Positions 8,847 through 16,850 of a DNA stretch of 64,000 bases are shown here, piece after piece. This stretch comes from DASSQJ01 sp963772645. Lineage in GTDB: Bacteria > Actinomycetota > Actinomycetes > Actinomycetales > Dermatophilaceae. A program made the position numbers and the translations under genes. The DNA lies in assembly GCA_963772645.1 (NCBI GenBank), contig CAVYYD010000003.1, forward strand, positions 1 through 64,000, given 5' to 3'. The notes below the pieces were generated by a model. It was not told the origin of the DNA, made no database searches, and was given only the letters and a program-made list of their open reading frames with translations. Each line of letters begins with the position of its first letter. Within the stretch, counting starts at the first letter, position 1.

Positions 8847-10148
8847 TGGCAGGGCTGTTGAGTCAGTCCTGAAGGAGAATCTGAGACATGGGAAGACCAC
8901 CTGTGATCCCGGCCGAGGAGAAGACCCGGATCGTGATGAGCGTGATCTGGCCGGCGAGATCACGTCGCCGAGGCCGCTCGGCGGGAGAAGGTCAGCGAGC
9001 AGTCGATCGGCCGGTGGAAGGCCGACTTCCTCGAGGCCGGCAAGACGCGCTGGCGGCCGGCAGGTCCGGGCCGTCGACGCGGGAGCAGCAGCTCGAGGCC
9101 GAGGTCGCGGACCTGACCCAGGCGCTGGGTGAGGCCGCGGTCGAGCTGCGGGTGTGGAAGAAGTCCGCGGAGGGCCGGCTGGGCCCTTCGAGGACCTCGA
9201 GGTGATCCGCGTCGAGGCGGGCATGTCGACCACGAGGTTCTGCGAGCTGATCGACATGCCCGAGCGGACCTGGCGCCGCTGGCAGGCCAAGGCCCGCGCT
9301 GGCGGCCGGCCGAAGGGGCCGTGGCCGCGGCCGGCCCGCGAGCGGCCGCGCGAGCGGATGCTGGCAAGCACGCGCTGGCGCACCCGGCGTGGGGGCACCG
9401 CAAGATCTGGGCGATGGTCCGCCACGACGGGCACGTGGTGTCCGAGGCGACCGTGCTGCGGCTGCTGCGCGACGAGGGCCTGATCCTGCCCGGCGCACTA
9501 CCAGCGCGAACGCCGCAAGCTCGCCGAGCGCACGCAAGGCCGCGTTCGCCACGAGCCGACCGGCCCGAACCAGGTCTGGCAGCTGGACTTCTCCGAGTTC
9601 GAGACCACCACCGGCGGCACCTGGCGGCTGGCCGGCTGCCGGGACTACTGGTCCAAGTACGAGCATCCGTTCCACGTCTCCCCGACCGCGAACCAGCACG
9701 ACGCGATCGACGCCGTCGAGCTCGCCCTGGCCGACTACGAGGCGATGTTCGGCCACCCACTGCGCGAGCACTGCCCGGTCGATCCCGAGACCGGCGAGCT
9801 GCTGCCGGTCGTCACGATCGTGACCGACAACGGCGGCCCGTTCCGCTCGTTCCGGTTCGAGGCGTTCATCGCCAGCCCACCCCGAGCTGCGCCACGTCCG
9901 CACCCGGGTGCAGCACCCCCGGGCAGAACGGCTCACGCGAACGCGGCTTCGGCACCCTGAAGTACGAGCGGCTCTACATCGACGAGATCGACGACGCCGT
10001 CATGCTCGCCAAGCACGCCGAGGACTACCGGATCGAGTACAACACCGATCCGGCCCCACGAGGCCATGCCTGGAACCGGCCCACGGAGGTCCACCTCGGC
10101 CTGGCCGACCCGACCATCCCCACCTTTCAAACCACCGAAATCCTGCCA
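8847..10148 (+). mobile_element. IS3-like insertion sequence inside the integrase
   Basis: Two overlapping plus-strand ORFs (orfA, orfB with a DDE transposase) lie between the integrase halves. The ends carry an inverted TGGCAGG (8847-8853; complement 10142-10148), but neighbouring bases match poorly and no target duplication is obvious. The true ends may lie up to about 15 bp further out. The integrase frame suggests the target lay between codons now at about 10153 and 8829. Confidence 0.75.
8888..9205 (+). pseudogene. IS3-type transposase orfA (frame-broken)
   Basis: Starts MGRPPVIPAEEKTRIVMSVI after an AGGAG site. In shifted frames come ARREKVSEQSIGRWKADFLE (HTH of the OrfA family) and, back in frame, a leucine-rich coiled segment REQQLEAEVADLTQALGEAA. 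At least two indels interrupt it. The stop overlaps the GTG start of orfB at 9202, the layout used for programmed fusion in IS3 elements. Confidence 0.7.
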
Positions 10149-10193
10149 ACTCCTTGTGAATGTTCTTGGTTTGCGACTGCGCTGGATCTGTAG
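9202..10193 (+). pseudogene. IS3-type DDE transposase orfB (frame-broken)
   Basis: Segments recognised in changing frames: STTRFCELIDMPERTWRRW (N-terminal HTH), WGHRKIWAMVRHDGH, then the rve integrase core. The catalytic acids are in WQLDFSEF, VTDNGGPF and GSRERGFGTLKYERLY. At least three frame changes are needed, and the last frame reads past the IS end into integrase DNA (stop 10191-10193). The element is therefore probably inactive as sequenced. Confidence 0.75.
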
Positions 10194-10435
10194 GAGCCAC
10201 TCGTCGAGCCATTGGCCGAGGGTTTGGCGGGCATTGGTCGCGGCCAGGTGCGCGGTGCCGCGTCGTTGGGTTTCCAGGTCGCTGACCCGTTGGGTCACCT
10301 CTGCCTTGGTGCGGGCGCGGACGTGGCGGCGTACTGCGCGCCCGTGTTCGTCGCGGCCCATGGTGACCCATCCGTGCCAGGTGCCGCGGGCGTCGCGGTA
10401 GATGGAGGAACGCCCATTCGCGGCGCGGGTGGAGC

Positions 10436-10744
10436 TCATGAGGCGACCTGGCGGGCGGCATAGGCGCGCAGGTCCTCGGGGCGAAAGAGGGTGCGTTTGC
10501 CGACCTTGACGTGTCGGAGGAGGGGGTCGTTACGGATCAGGCGGAACATCGTGGCTCGTGAGATCCCCAGCCAGTTGGCGGCGGTGGCGACGTCCAGGAG
10601 ATGGTCGTCGGCGGCGGGGACGGTGAGTGTTGCCAGGGCGTGTAGGTCGGCGCGGATCGCGGCCTCGTGTTCGGCCATCGATCGCAGCCGCTGTTCGATG
10701 CGCTCGGTGATAGAGCGGATGTCGGCGGAGGTCATCTCGGTCAT
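10436..10744 (-). CDS. xis: Excisionase-like helix-turn-helix protein
   Basis: 102 residues from ATG 10744. A GTG at 10759 is also in frame but lies inside shared motif copy E. The N-terminal half is a helical charged segment. Residues about 50-95 form a winged HTH of the excisionase/MerR type (LLDVATAANWLGISRATMFRLIRNDPLL, then VGKRTLFRPEDLRAY). Such proteins bend attachment-site DNA and direct the integrase toward excision. The stop overlaps the integrase ATG by 4 nt, giving a xis-int operon next to the tRNA attachment site. Confidence 0.8.
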   Translation of the reverse strand: MTEMTSADIRSITERIEQRLRSMAEHEAAIRADLHALATLTVPAADDHLLDVATAANWLGISRATMFRLIRNDPLLRHVKVGKRTLFRPEDLRAYAARQVAS

Positions 10745-10749
10745 GCCTT

Positions 10750-10781
10750 CCGAAAGCACGAACCGCGGGCCCGGGAGTCAC
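10750..10781 (-). promoter_or_regulatory. Shared element motif, copy E (upstream of xis-int)
   Basis: On the minus strand GTGACTC, 17 nt, GCTTTCGG, ending 5 nt before the xis ATG. It puts the xis-int operon under the same control as the relaxase and HTH genes. Confidence 0.55.
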
Positions 10782-10873
10782 TCCTGGGTGGGTTGTGCGA
10801 GCGCCAGAGACCGGTGGAGACGACCTGGGGGTCGGTCAGTCGGTGAGCGTGTCTGGGACCGGCTGAGTCGTTC

Positions 10874-10894
10874 AACTGCACCACGAACTGCACC
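10874..10894. repeat. Short direct repeat near the attachment site
   Basis: AACTGCACC occurs at 10874-10882 and 10886-10894 (12-bp period), between xis and the tRNA. Position and spacing would suit integrase or excisionase arm-binding sites; this is inference. Confidence 0.3.
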
Positions 10895-10970
10895 GTTTCG
10901 GGGGGCGGACCAGGCATCAGACCTCTCGATTCCGACCGAGAACCATGCCTGACCTGCGACGATGCCGAGT

Positions 10971-11005
10971 GGGGCGTGTCGGGCTTGAACCGACGACCGA
11001 CGGAT
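10971..11005. other. Attachment site of the integrative element (tRNA 3' half)
   Basis: The tRNA is intact, and integrase and excisionase lie immediately beyond its 3' end, the classic layout for tyrosine-recombinase elements. The crossover core should be the 3' half of the tRNA, with the second copy left of this window. The exact core cannot be fixed without that copy. Confidence 0.6.
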
Positions 11006-11043
11006 TATGAGTCCGCTGCTCTGACCGACTGAGCTAACGCCCC
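10971..11043 (-). tRNA. tRNA-Met (anticodon CAU)
   Basis: A 73-nt cloverleaf on the minus strand. The acceptor arms GGGGCGT and ACGCCCC pair at the ends. The anticodon loop is CTCATAA within GCGGA/TCCGT, and the T-loop TTCAAGC is flanked by GTCGG/CCGAC. CAU could also be an isoleucine tRNA with modified C34, but the body looks like elongator Met. Its 3' end is the insertion site of the mobile element. Confidence 0.9.
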
Positions 11044-11270
11044 GTGCCACCGCACCCGGCGGTCGGCGGCGCGGCGAGCCTACCCGCCGCGCCGGTGGGA
11101 GTGCTGGTGCCGGTGAGCCGGATGGTGCATCATGTGACTCACAACGGCACGCCCCCGGGCGTGCCTGTACAGCGCGCACGGCCGGGCCACCAGCCCACCG
11201 GCAGCCAGCTGCTCCGCATCCACGTGAGTCGGCGTTGGGGAAGACGTCCCACCACGTGAAGGAGACCAGG

Positions 11271-11787
11271 ATGTCTGTCGCGATGCCGCGCACCTCGACG
11301 CGGGGAGTGGTGTACGTCCACTCGACCCAGAAGGCGCTGTGCCCGCACATCCTCTGGGCGGTCGAGGGAGTCCTCGGCCCGGCGCCTCACCGTCGACTGG
11401 ACCGACCAGCCGGCCGCCCCGGGCATGGTGCGCACCGAGCTGAGCTGGGCCGGCGAGCCCGGTACCGGCGCCCGCCTCGCCTCCGCGCTGCGGGGCTGGG
11501 ACCACCTGCGCTACGAGGTCACCGAGGAGCCGAGCCCCGGATGCGACGGCTCCCGCTGGTCGCACACCCCGAGCCTGGGCATCCACCACACGTGGACCTC
11601 CGCCAGCGGTGACGCGGTCATCAACGAGGACCGCCTCCGCGAGGTCGTCCTGCTCGCCCAGGGCAGCCCCGAGGCGATGCAGGAGATGCTCGAGGAGCTC
11701 CTCGGCAACGACTGGGATCGCGAGCTCGAGCCGTTCCGCTACGCCGGGGACGGCGCGCCCGTCCGCTGGCTGCACAAGGTCGGCTGA
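11271..11787 (+). CDS. DUF3145 family protein (one frameshift)
   Basis: ATG 11271 is preceded by GAAGGAG with 6-nt spacing. The N-terminus TRGVVYVHSTQKALCPHILW and the rest (TVDWTDQPAAPGM, then RLASALRGWDHLRYEVTEEP and FRYAGDGAPVRWLH) are characteristic of DUF3145, a conserved actinobacterial family of unknown function. The halves are in different frames, joined near 11375 in a GGCCCGGCGCC run. The total length is one base too long, consistent with an insertion error. It is the first chromosomal gene beyond the element. Confidence 0.85.
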
Positions 11788-11799
11788 GGCCGCCGGGCG

Positions 11800-12519
11800 T
11801 CAGCGCACGGCATGCGCAGCGGGCACGCCGGCGCGCGCCCGGCGGTATCGGTCGACGACCACGCCGACGACGAGGGGATGCCGGGCCAGCGGCGCCGTGG
11901 CCACCGCGCCGAGGCCGTCCGCCGCCTGCACCAGCCGGTCCTGGAACGTGCCCGGGGCCAGCAGCGCCGAGGCGAGGACGAGAGGGCCGTGCGGGGAACC
12001 ACGCCGCGCGTCGGCGGCGGCCTCCGCGACGCCGGGCCCCGGCCCGCTGAGGAAACCGGTCGCCGTCCCCGCGCCGAGCAGCCGGCCGAGCTCGACCGCT
12101 GCGAGGCGGGCCTGGGCCCGGGAGCGAGCCCGGCTCGACCCCGCGGCGGCCAGCACGACCGCACCCGGCCTCCCGGACGCGGACCGCACCCGGTCGGCGA
12201 GGGCCCTCACCACCTCCGGGCCGAACCCGAGGGCCGGGGTCACGACGTCGGTGCGGCCCGCGACCAGCCGTGGGACGTCGAGGGCCACGTGCACCCCGTC
12301 CGCCAGCAGGAACGGGACGACGACCACCGGGCCCGGCTGCCGGGGCAGCACGCCGTGCGCCAGCCTCGCCTCGGGACCCGGTCCGAGCAGCGCCAGCAGC
12401 GTCGGGGTTCCCGCACACCGGTCGGCGACGTCCGAGCGAACCCCCTCGAGGGTGGCGAGCCCGGCCGGGTCTCGCGTGCCGTGGGCGAGCAGGACGAGCG
12501 GCGGTGCGGGTTCAGGCAT
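11800..12519 (-). CDS. CbiX/SirB-type sirohydrochlorin chelatase-like protein
   Basis: 239 residues from ATG 12519. The N-terminus PPLVLLAHGTRDPAG carries the conserved HG(T/S)R metal-binding motif. Two Rossmann-like halves follow, the second around ALGFGPEVVRALADRV and ALLAPGTFQDRL. The family inserts Fe or Co into sirohydrochlorin, which fits a siroheme role for the sulfite reductase made by the same operon. It overlaps the preceding transporter gene by 8 nt and is the last gene of the run. Confidence 0.8.
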   Translation of the reverse strand: MPEPAPPLVLLAHGTRDPAGLATLEGVRSDVADRCAGTPTLLALLGPGPEARLAHGVLPRQPGPVVVVPFLLADGVHVALDVPRLVAGRTDVVTPALGFGPEVVRALADRVRSASGRPGAVVLAAAGSSRARSRAQARLAAVELGRLLGAGTATGFLSGPGPGVAEAAADARRGSPHGPLVLASALLAPGTFQDRLVQAADGLGAVATAPLARHPLVVGVVVDRYRRARAGVPAAHAVR

Positions 12520-13411
12520 CGGCGGTCTCGGGGAGCGACGGCGCGTGCTGGGGCGCCCGCCGGGAGCGCAGCACGCTCCACCCGAGGGCGGGCAGCCAGA
12601 GCGCCACCGCGACCGCCGTGACGACGTGGGCCGCCGCCGGTGTCGCGCCGGTGCTCGAGAACAGCGGCGGGAGGTTGACGAGGACGACGAGCCCACCGGC
12701 CGCGGTCCCGAGGACCAGGTGGGGCAGGCGGGCGACCAGCCACGCCGCCAGCGGCGCGACGAGCACGCCGGAGGCGAGGAGCACGAGGACGACCCGCACC
12801 GGCACCGCGTTCAGCCCCAGGGCGAGGACGAACCCCGCCGACGCCGCCGTGGTGACGAGCAGCTTCGCGGCGTCGACCGACCCGACGACCGTGCGTGGGG
12901 GGACCCGGCCCGAGGCGAGCAGGCTCGTCGTCGTCACCGGCCCCCAGCCTCCGCCGCCGACGGCGTCGACGACCCCGCCCACGAGGCCCAGCGGGATGAG
13001 CAGGCGCCGCGGCGGCCCGCCCCGTGAGGTCGCCGGCCGAACCTCCGGCCCGAGGGCGAACCGGACCACGAGGTAGCCGCCGAGGGGGACGAGCACGCCG
13101 GCCATGAGGACACGGCTCACCGGCGCCGGCAGCGCGGTGAGGCCCACCGCCCCCACGAACGCCCCGACCGCGCCCGGCACCCCGATCCGGCGCACGAGCC
13201 GCGCGTCGACGTTGCCGAGTCGGCGGTGGGAGGCCCAGAGCGAGGCGCTGGTGCCGACCTCGGCGAGGTGCACCGAGGCGCTGGCCACCGCCGGTGCCGT
13301 GCCCAGGGCCAGCAGGGCCGACGTCGTCAGGACCCCGTACCCCATCCCCAGGGAGCCGGCGACCAGCTGGGCCACGGCCCCGACGATGCCGAGGGTGAGG
13401 AGAGCGGGCAC
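12512..13411 (-). CDS. TauE/SafE family membrane protein, sulfate assimilation operon
   Basis: 299 residues from GTG 13411, 2 nt after the upstream stop. About eight hydrophobic segments occur in two similar halves, with AVGGGGWGPVTTTSLLASG and the matching first-half segment LVAGSLGMGYGVLTTSALL typical of TauE/SafE (DUF81) permeases. Members export sulfite or sulfoacetate or import sulfur compounds. Placement between siroheme/sulfate genes suggests sulfate uptake or sulfite export; the direction cannot be told from sequence. Confidence 0.8.
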   Translation of the reverse strand: MPALLTLGIVGAVAQLVAGSLGMGYGVLTTSALLALGTAPAVASASVHLAEVGTSASLWASHRRLGNVDARLVRRIGVPGAVGAFVGAVGLTALPAPVSRVLMAGVLVPLGGYLVVRFALGPEVRPATSRGGPPRRLLIPLGLVGGVVDAVGGGGWGPVTTTSLLASGRVPPRTVVGSVDAAKLLVTTAASAGFVLALGLNAVPVRVVLVLLASGVLVAPLAAWLVARLPHLVLGTAAGGLVVLVNLPPLFSSTGATPAAAHVVTAVAVALWLPALGWSVLRSRRAPQHAPSLPETADA

Positions 13412-13413
13412 GG

Positions 13414-15909
13414 TCAGCCGTCCCTGCGGGCGGCCCAGCCCGGGGCGAGCCGCACGACGTCGCCGACGACGACGACGGCAGGGTTGGCGACCGCGGCCGC
13501 CTCGGCCCGGTCGGCGATGTCGGCCAGCGTGCCGAGGGTCGTTCGCTGGCCGGGCTGCCAGCCGCTCGCGACCACCGCCGCCGGGCACGCGCGGGAGCGG
13601 CCCGCAGCGACGAGCGCCTCGGCCGAGCGACGCAGCGCCGAGACGCCCATGAGGAGGACGACGGTGTGCCCGGAGCCGGGTGGGACCGCGGGAAGCTCGT
13701 CGTGCCCGGTGACGACGGTGAACCCACGGCTGAGCCCACGGTGCGTCACGGGGATGCCGGCCGCAGCCGGCACCGCGACGGCGCTCGTCACACCCGGCAC
13801 GACCTCGACGCGGACCCCGTGGGCCTCGCACGCCAGGCGCTCCTCACCGCCCCGGCCGAAGACGTACGGATCGCCGCCCTTGAGCCGGACGACGCCGTGG
13901 CCGGCGAGCGCCTCCTCGACGAGGAGGTCGTTGATCCGGTCCTGGGGCATCGCGTGGTGGCCCGGCGACTTGCCGACGTCGACCACCCGGACCCACGCCG
14001 GAAGTGCGTCGACGAGCTCGCGAGGCGCCAGTCGGTCGACGACGACGACGTCGGCGGCGGCGAGCACCTCGTGGCCCCGCGCCGTGAGCAGGCCCCCGGG
14101 GCCCGGGCCGCCCCCGACCAGGGCGACCCACCCGGGCCCGGTCCGGGCTCGGCGCCGGCGCAGGTCGAGCCCCCCGGTGGCGACCACCCGGGCCACCTCC
14201 CGGGCGACGTCCCGGGCCAGGGCAGGGTCGCCGCCGGCGTGGACGGCGACCGTCAGGGTCCCGTCGGGGGTCGTGACCCGATGACGCGCGGGGACGGCGG
14301 CGGGCGAGCACGCGGCATCCGTGGCGTCGACGCACCAGACCCGGGCCCGCTGGGCATCCTCCCGGACAGCGCTGTCCACGAGCAGGTCCCCGGTCGCGGT
14401 GTGGACGAGCCAGGCCCCGTCGAGGTCGTCCGGGCCCGCGTAGTCGCGCTCGGTCCAGGCGACGGCCCCGTCCGCGACGAGCCCGGCCAGCTCCTCGCAC
14501 AGCCACGGCGAGACCACCTCGACGAGCGCTCCCTCGTCCGCGAAGGCGGTGACCCGGCGGGCGGACACCGGCCCACCACCGACGGCGACGACCCGCTGCC
14601 CGCGCAGGTCGAGGGCCAGCGGCAGGCTCACCGCCCGTCGTCCCCGGCGCAGGGAGGCGTCGGCCATCGCCGCCGCCAGGGTCCGCCCGTCGTCGGGGTC
14701 GATGACGAGGAAGGCGCCACCGCGCCGGGAGCGCGCGTAGGGCTCCACCGGCAGGGCCGAGGCGAGACGGACCGTGACCCGTCCGATGTCGTTGAGCGCC
14801 AGGCCCTCCGCCTCGACGAGCCGGAGCGTGTCCAGGTCGAGTCGGCCGTCGACGGTACGCACCAGGGCGAGCACGGTGCGTGCCCCGTGCTTGACGAGGA
14901 CCCGGGCCCCGGGCCGCAGCGGCGTGTCGCCGAGCCAGCAGACGAGCGCGGGGACCTCCTGCCGCAGCGGCGCGACGTCGTCCGCGGCGACGAGCACGTC
15001 GCCCCGGCTGACGTCGACGTCGTCGGCGAGGCGCACGGTGACCGACTGGGCGGCCACCGCCACGTCGAGCCGGCGGTCTCCGAGGTCGATGCCGGTCACG
15101 CGAGAGCGGGTCCCGGAGGGCTGGACGACGACCTCGTCCCCGACGCGGACCACCCCGGAGGAGACCTGCCCCGCGTAGCCCCGGTACTCGACGTGCTCAT
15201 CGGAGCGGGCCGCCGACTGCGGGCGGATCACGAGCTGGACCGGCATCCGGAAGGGCTCGGTCGCCGGGTCGCCGCCGGCCGGGAGGGACTCGAGGAGCTC
15301 GAGGAGGGACGGGCCGTCGTACCACGGGGTCCCGGCCGAGCGCTCGACGACGTTGTCGCCGTGCAGCGCCGAGACCGGTACCGCGTGGGCGTGCGTCACC
15401 CCGAGATCGGCCGCGATCCGCCGGACGTCGGCGGCGACGGCGCGGAAGACCTCCTCGCTGTGCTGCACGAGGTCGATCTTGTTCACGGCGATGACCACGT
15501 GCGGCACCCGCATCAGGGCCGCCACCGCCAGGTGTCGCCGGGTCTGCTCGAGCACCCCCCTCCGGGCGTCGACGAGCAGGACCAGGGCGTCCGCGGTGGA
15601 GGACCCGGTGACCGTGTTGCGGGTGTACTGCACGTGGCCCGGGCAGTCGGCGAGGACGAACGAGCGGTTCGCGGTCGCGAAGTACCGGTAGGCCACGTCG
15701 ATGGTGATGCCCTGCTCGCGCTCGGCCCGCAGGCCGTCGGTGAGGAGGGCGAGGTCGGTGGCTCCCAGGCCCCGTTCGCGGCTGACCCGCTCGACCGCGT
15801 CGAGCTGGTCGGCGAGGACCGACCGGCTGTCGTGGAGCAGCCGGCCGACGAGGGTGGACTTGCCGTCGTCGACCGACCCGGCGGTGGCCAGGCGCAGCAG
15901 GGTGCCCAT
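13414..15909 (-). CDS. cysN: Sulfate adenylyltransferase large subunit (CysN) read in frame with siroheme synthase (CysG-like)
   Basis: 831 residues. Residues 1-426 are CysN, the GTPase that drives APS formation with CysD: G1 GSVDDGKST, G3 DCPGH, G4 NKID, then two beta-barrel domains. Residues 427-600 resemble precorrin-2 dehydrogenase (RVVAVGGGPVSARR), and about 600-831 are a SAM-uroporphyrinogen III methyltransferase (VALVGGGPGPGG, LKGGDPYVFGRGGEE). A GTG at 14631 would start a separate siroheme gene. Deleting one base shortly upstream would place a TGA overlapping that GTG, as in neighbouring genes, so the fusion may be an insertion artefact. It overlaps cysD by 1 nt. Confidence 0.85.
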   Translation of the reverse strand: MGTLLRLATAGSVDDGKSTLVGRLLHDSRSVLADQLDAVERVSRERGLGATDLALLTDGLRAEREQGITIDVAYRYFATANRSFVLADCPGHVQYTRNTVTGSSTADALVLLVDARRGVLEQTRRHLAVAALMRVPHVVIAVNKIDLVQHSEEVFRAVAADVRRIAADLGVTHAHAVPVSALHGDNVVERSAGTPWYDGPSLLELLESLPAGGDPATEPFRMPVQLVIRPQSAARSDEHVEYRGYAGQVSSGVVRVGDEVVVQPSGTRSRVTGIDLGDRRLDVAVAAQSVTVRLADDVDVSRGDVLVAADDVAPLRQEVPALVCWLGDTPLRPGARVLVKHGARTVLALVRTVDGRLDLDTLRLVEAEGLALNDIGRVTVRLASALPVEPYARSRRGGAFLVIDPDDGRTLAAAMADASLRRGRRAVSLPLALDLRGQRVVAVGGGPVSARRVTAFADEGALVEVVSPWLCEELAGLVADGAVAWTERDYAGPDDLDGAWLVHTATGDLLVDSAVREDAQRARVWCVDATDAACSPAAVPARHRVTTPDGTLTVAVHAGGDPALARDVAREVARVVATGGLDLRRRRARTGPGWVALVGGGPGPGGLLTARGHEVLAAADVVVVDRLAPRELVDALPAWVRVVDVGKSPGHHAMPQDRINDLLVEEALAGHGVVRLKGGDPYVFGRGGEERLACEAHGVRVEVVPGVTSAVAVPAAAGIPVTHRGLSRGFTVVTGHDELPAVPPGSGHTVVLLMGVSALRRSAEALVAAGRSRACPAAVVASGWQPGQRTTLGTLADIADRAEAAAVANPAVVVVGDVVRLAPGWAARRDG

Positions 15910-16850
15910 CAGAAGTACCCCTCCTTCTTGCGGTCCTCCATGGCGGCCTCGGAGACGCGGTCGTCGGCCCGGGTCGCTCCCCGCTCGGTGACCGTCGTGT
16001 CCGCCACCTCGGCGACGACGTCGGCGACCGTCGCCGCGGTGCTCTCGACCGCGCCGGTGCACGACATGTCACCGACGGTGCGGTAGCGCACGAGGCGGCG
16101 CTCGACCACCTCGCCCGCCCGCGGCCGGGACCACGGGCCGATCCCGTGCAGCATCCCGTCCCGCTGGACGACCTCGCGCTCGTGGGCGAAGTACAGCGAC
16201 GGGAGCGCGATGCCCTCACGCTCGACGTAGCGCCAGACGTCGAGCTCGGTCCAGTTCGACAGCGGGAAGACGCGGACGTGCTCACCGGGCCGGTGCCGGG
16301 GGTTGAAGAGGTTCCACAGCTCGGGTCGCTGGTTCTTCGGGTCCCACTGGCCGAAGTCGTCCCGCAGGCTGACGACGCGCTCCTTGGCGCGCGCCTTCTC
16401 CTCGTCGCGACGGGCCCCGCCGAAGACGCCGTCGAACCGGTGCCGTGCGATGGCGTCGAGCAGCGGACGGGTCTGCAGCGGGTTGCGGGTGCCGTCGGGG
16501 CGTTCGCGCAGGCGGCCGTCGTCGATCCACTCCTGGACCGAGGCCACCTCGAGTCGCAGCCCGAGACCCTCGACGGTGGCGTCGCGGAAGGCCAGGACCT
16601 CGGGGAAGTTGTGGCCGGTGTCGACGTGGAGCAGCGGGAAGGGGACCGGCGCCGGCCAGAACGCCGTGACGGCGAGGTGCAGCAGGACGACGGAGTCCTT
16701 CCCGCCGCTGAAGAGCAGCACCGGCCGCTCGAGCTCCGCGGCGATCTCGCGGATGACGAGGATCGCCTCGGCCTCCAGCGCGTCGAGCTGGGTCAGGGCG
16801 GGCGGCTGGCCGCCGGGGCGTGCCGCGGCGAGGGTGTCGGCGATGGTCAT
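15909..16850 (-). CDS. cysD: Sulfate adenylyltransferase small subunit
   Basis: 313 residues. The PP-loop ATP pyrophosphatase motif LLFSGGKDSVVLLHL (about 50-64) binds ATP. LLHVDTGHNFPE, GVFGGARRDEEKARAKER and LWNLFNPRHRPGEHVRVFPLSNWTE are signature CysD segments, and it ends in the usual DRKKEGYF. It forms APS from sulfate and ATP in complex with CysN. The ATG overlaps the cysH stop by 4 nt and its stop overlaps the cysN ATG, so the chain is translationally coupled. Confidence 0.95.
   Translation of the reverse strand: MTIADTLAAARPGGQPPALTQLDALEAEAILVIREIAAELERPVLLFSGGKDSVVLLHLAVTAFWPAPVPFPLLHVDTGHNFPEVLAFRDATVEGLGLRLEVASVQEWIDDGRLRERPDGTRNPLQTRPLLDAIARHRFDGVFGGARRDEEKARAKERVVSLRDDFGQWDPKNQRPELWNLFNPRHRPGEHVRVFPLSNWTELDVWRYVEREGIALPSLYFAHEREVVQRDGMLHGIGPWSRPRAGEVVERRLVRYRTVGDMSCTGAVESTAATVADVVAEVADTTVTERGATRADDRVSEAAMEDRKKEGYF

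Larger units (their letters stand above)
7902..10439 (-). pseudogene. int: Tyrosine recombinase (integrase) of the element, split by an IS
   Basis: The N-terminal part (ATG 10439; GRSSIYRDARGTWHGWV, arm-binding domain, then LGQWLDEWLLQIQRSRKP) stops at about 10155. Reading resumes at about 8835 with TTYESLVRTHCGPLRG (core-binding domain) and continues to 7902. The catalytic residues are visible: R in ALGLRQGEAL, HDARHT (H-x-x-R box) and the nucleophile Y in LLTRYQHV. Outside the insertion the frame is intact, so this was a functional integrase before the IS entered. Its start overlaps the excisionase stop by 4 nt and it faces away from the tRNA-Met attachment site. Confidence 0.9.

Noticed and set aside
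10971..11043. tRNA-Ile2 (CAU, lysidine) instead of tRNA-Met
   Set aside because: The anticodon alone cannot decide, but the stems and T-arm look like the elongator methionine tRNA; kept as a lesser alternative.
13666..16086. An 806-codon plus-strand open frame opposite cysN/cysG
   Set aside because: Mirror-frame artefact of strong third-position GC; composition is dominated by Gly, Arg, Asp and Pro, with no motifs.
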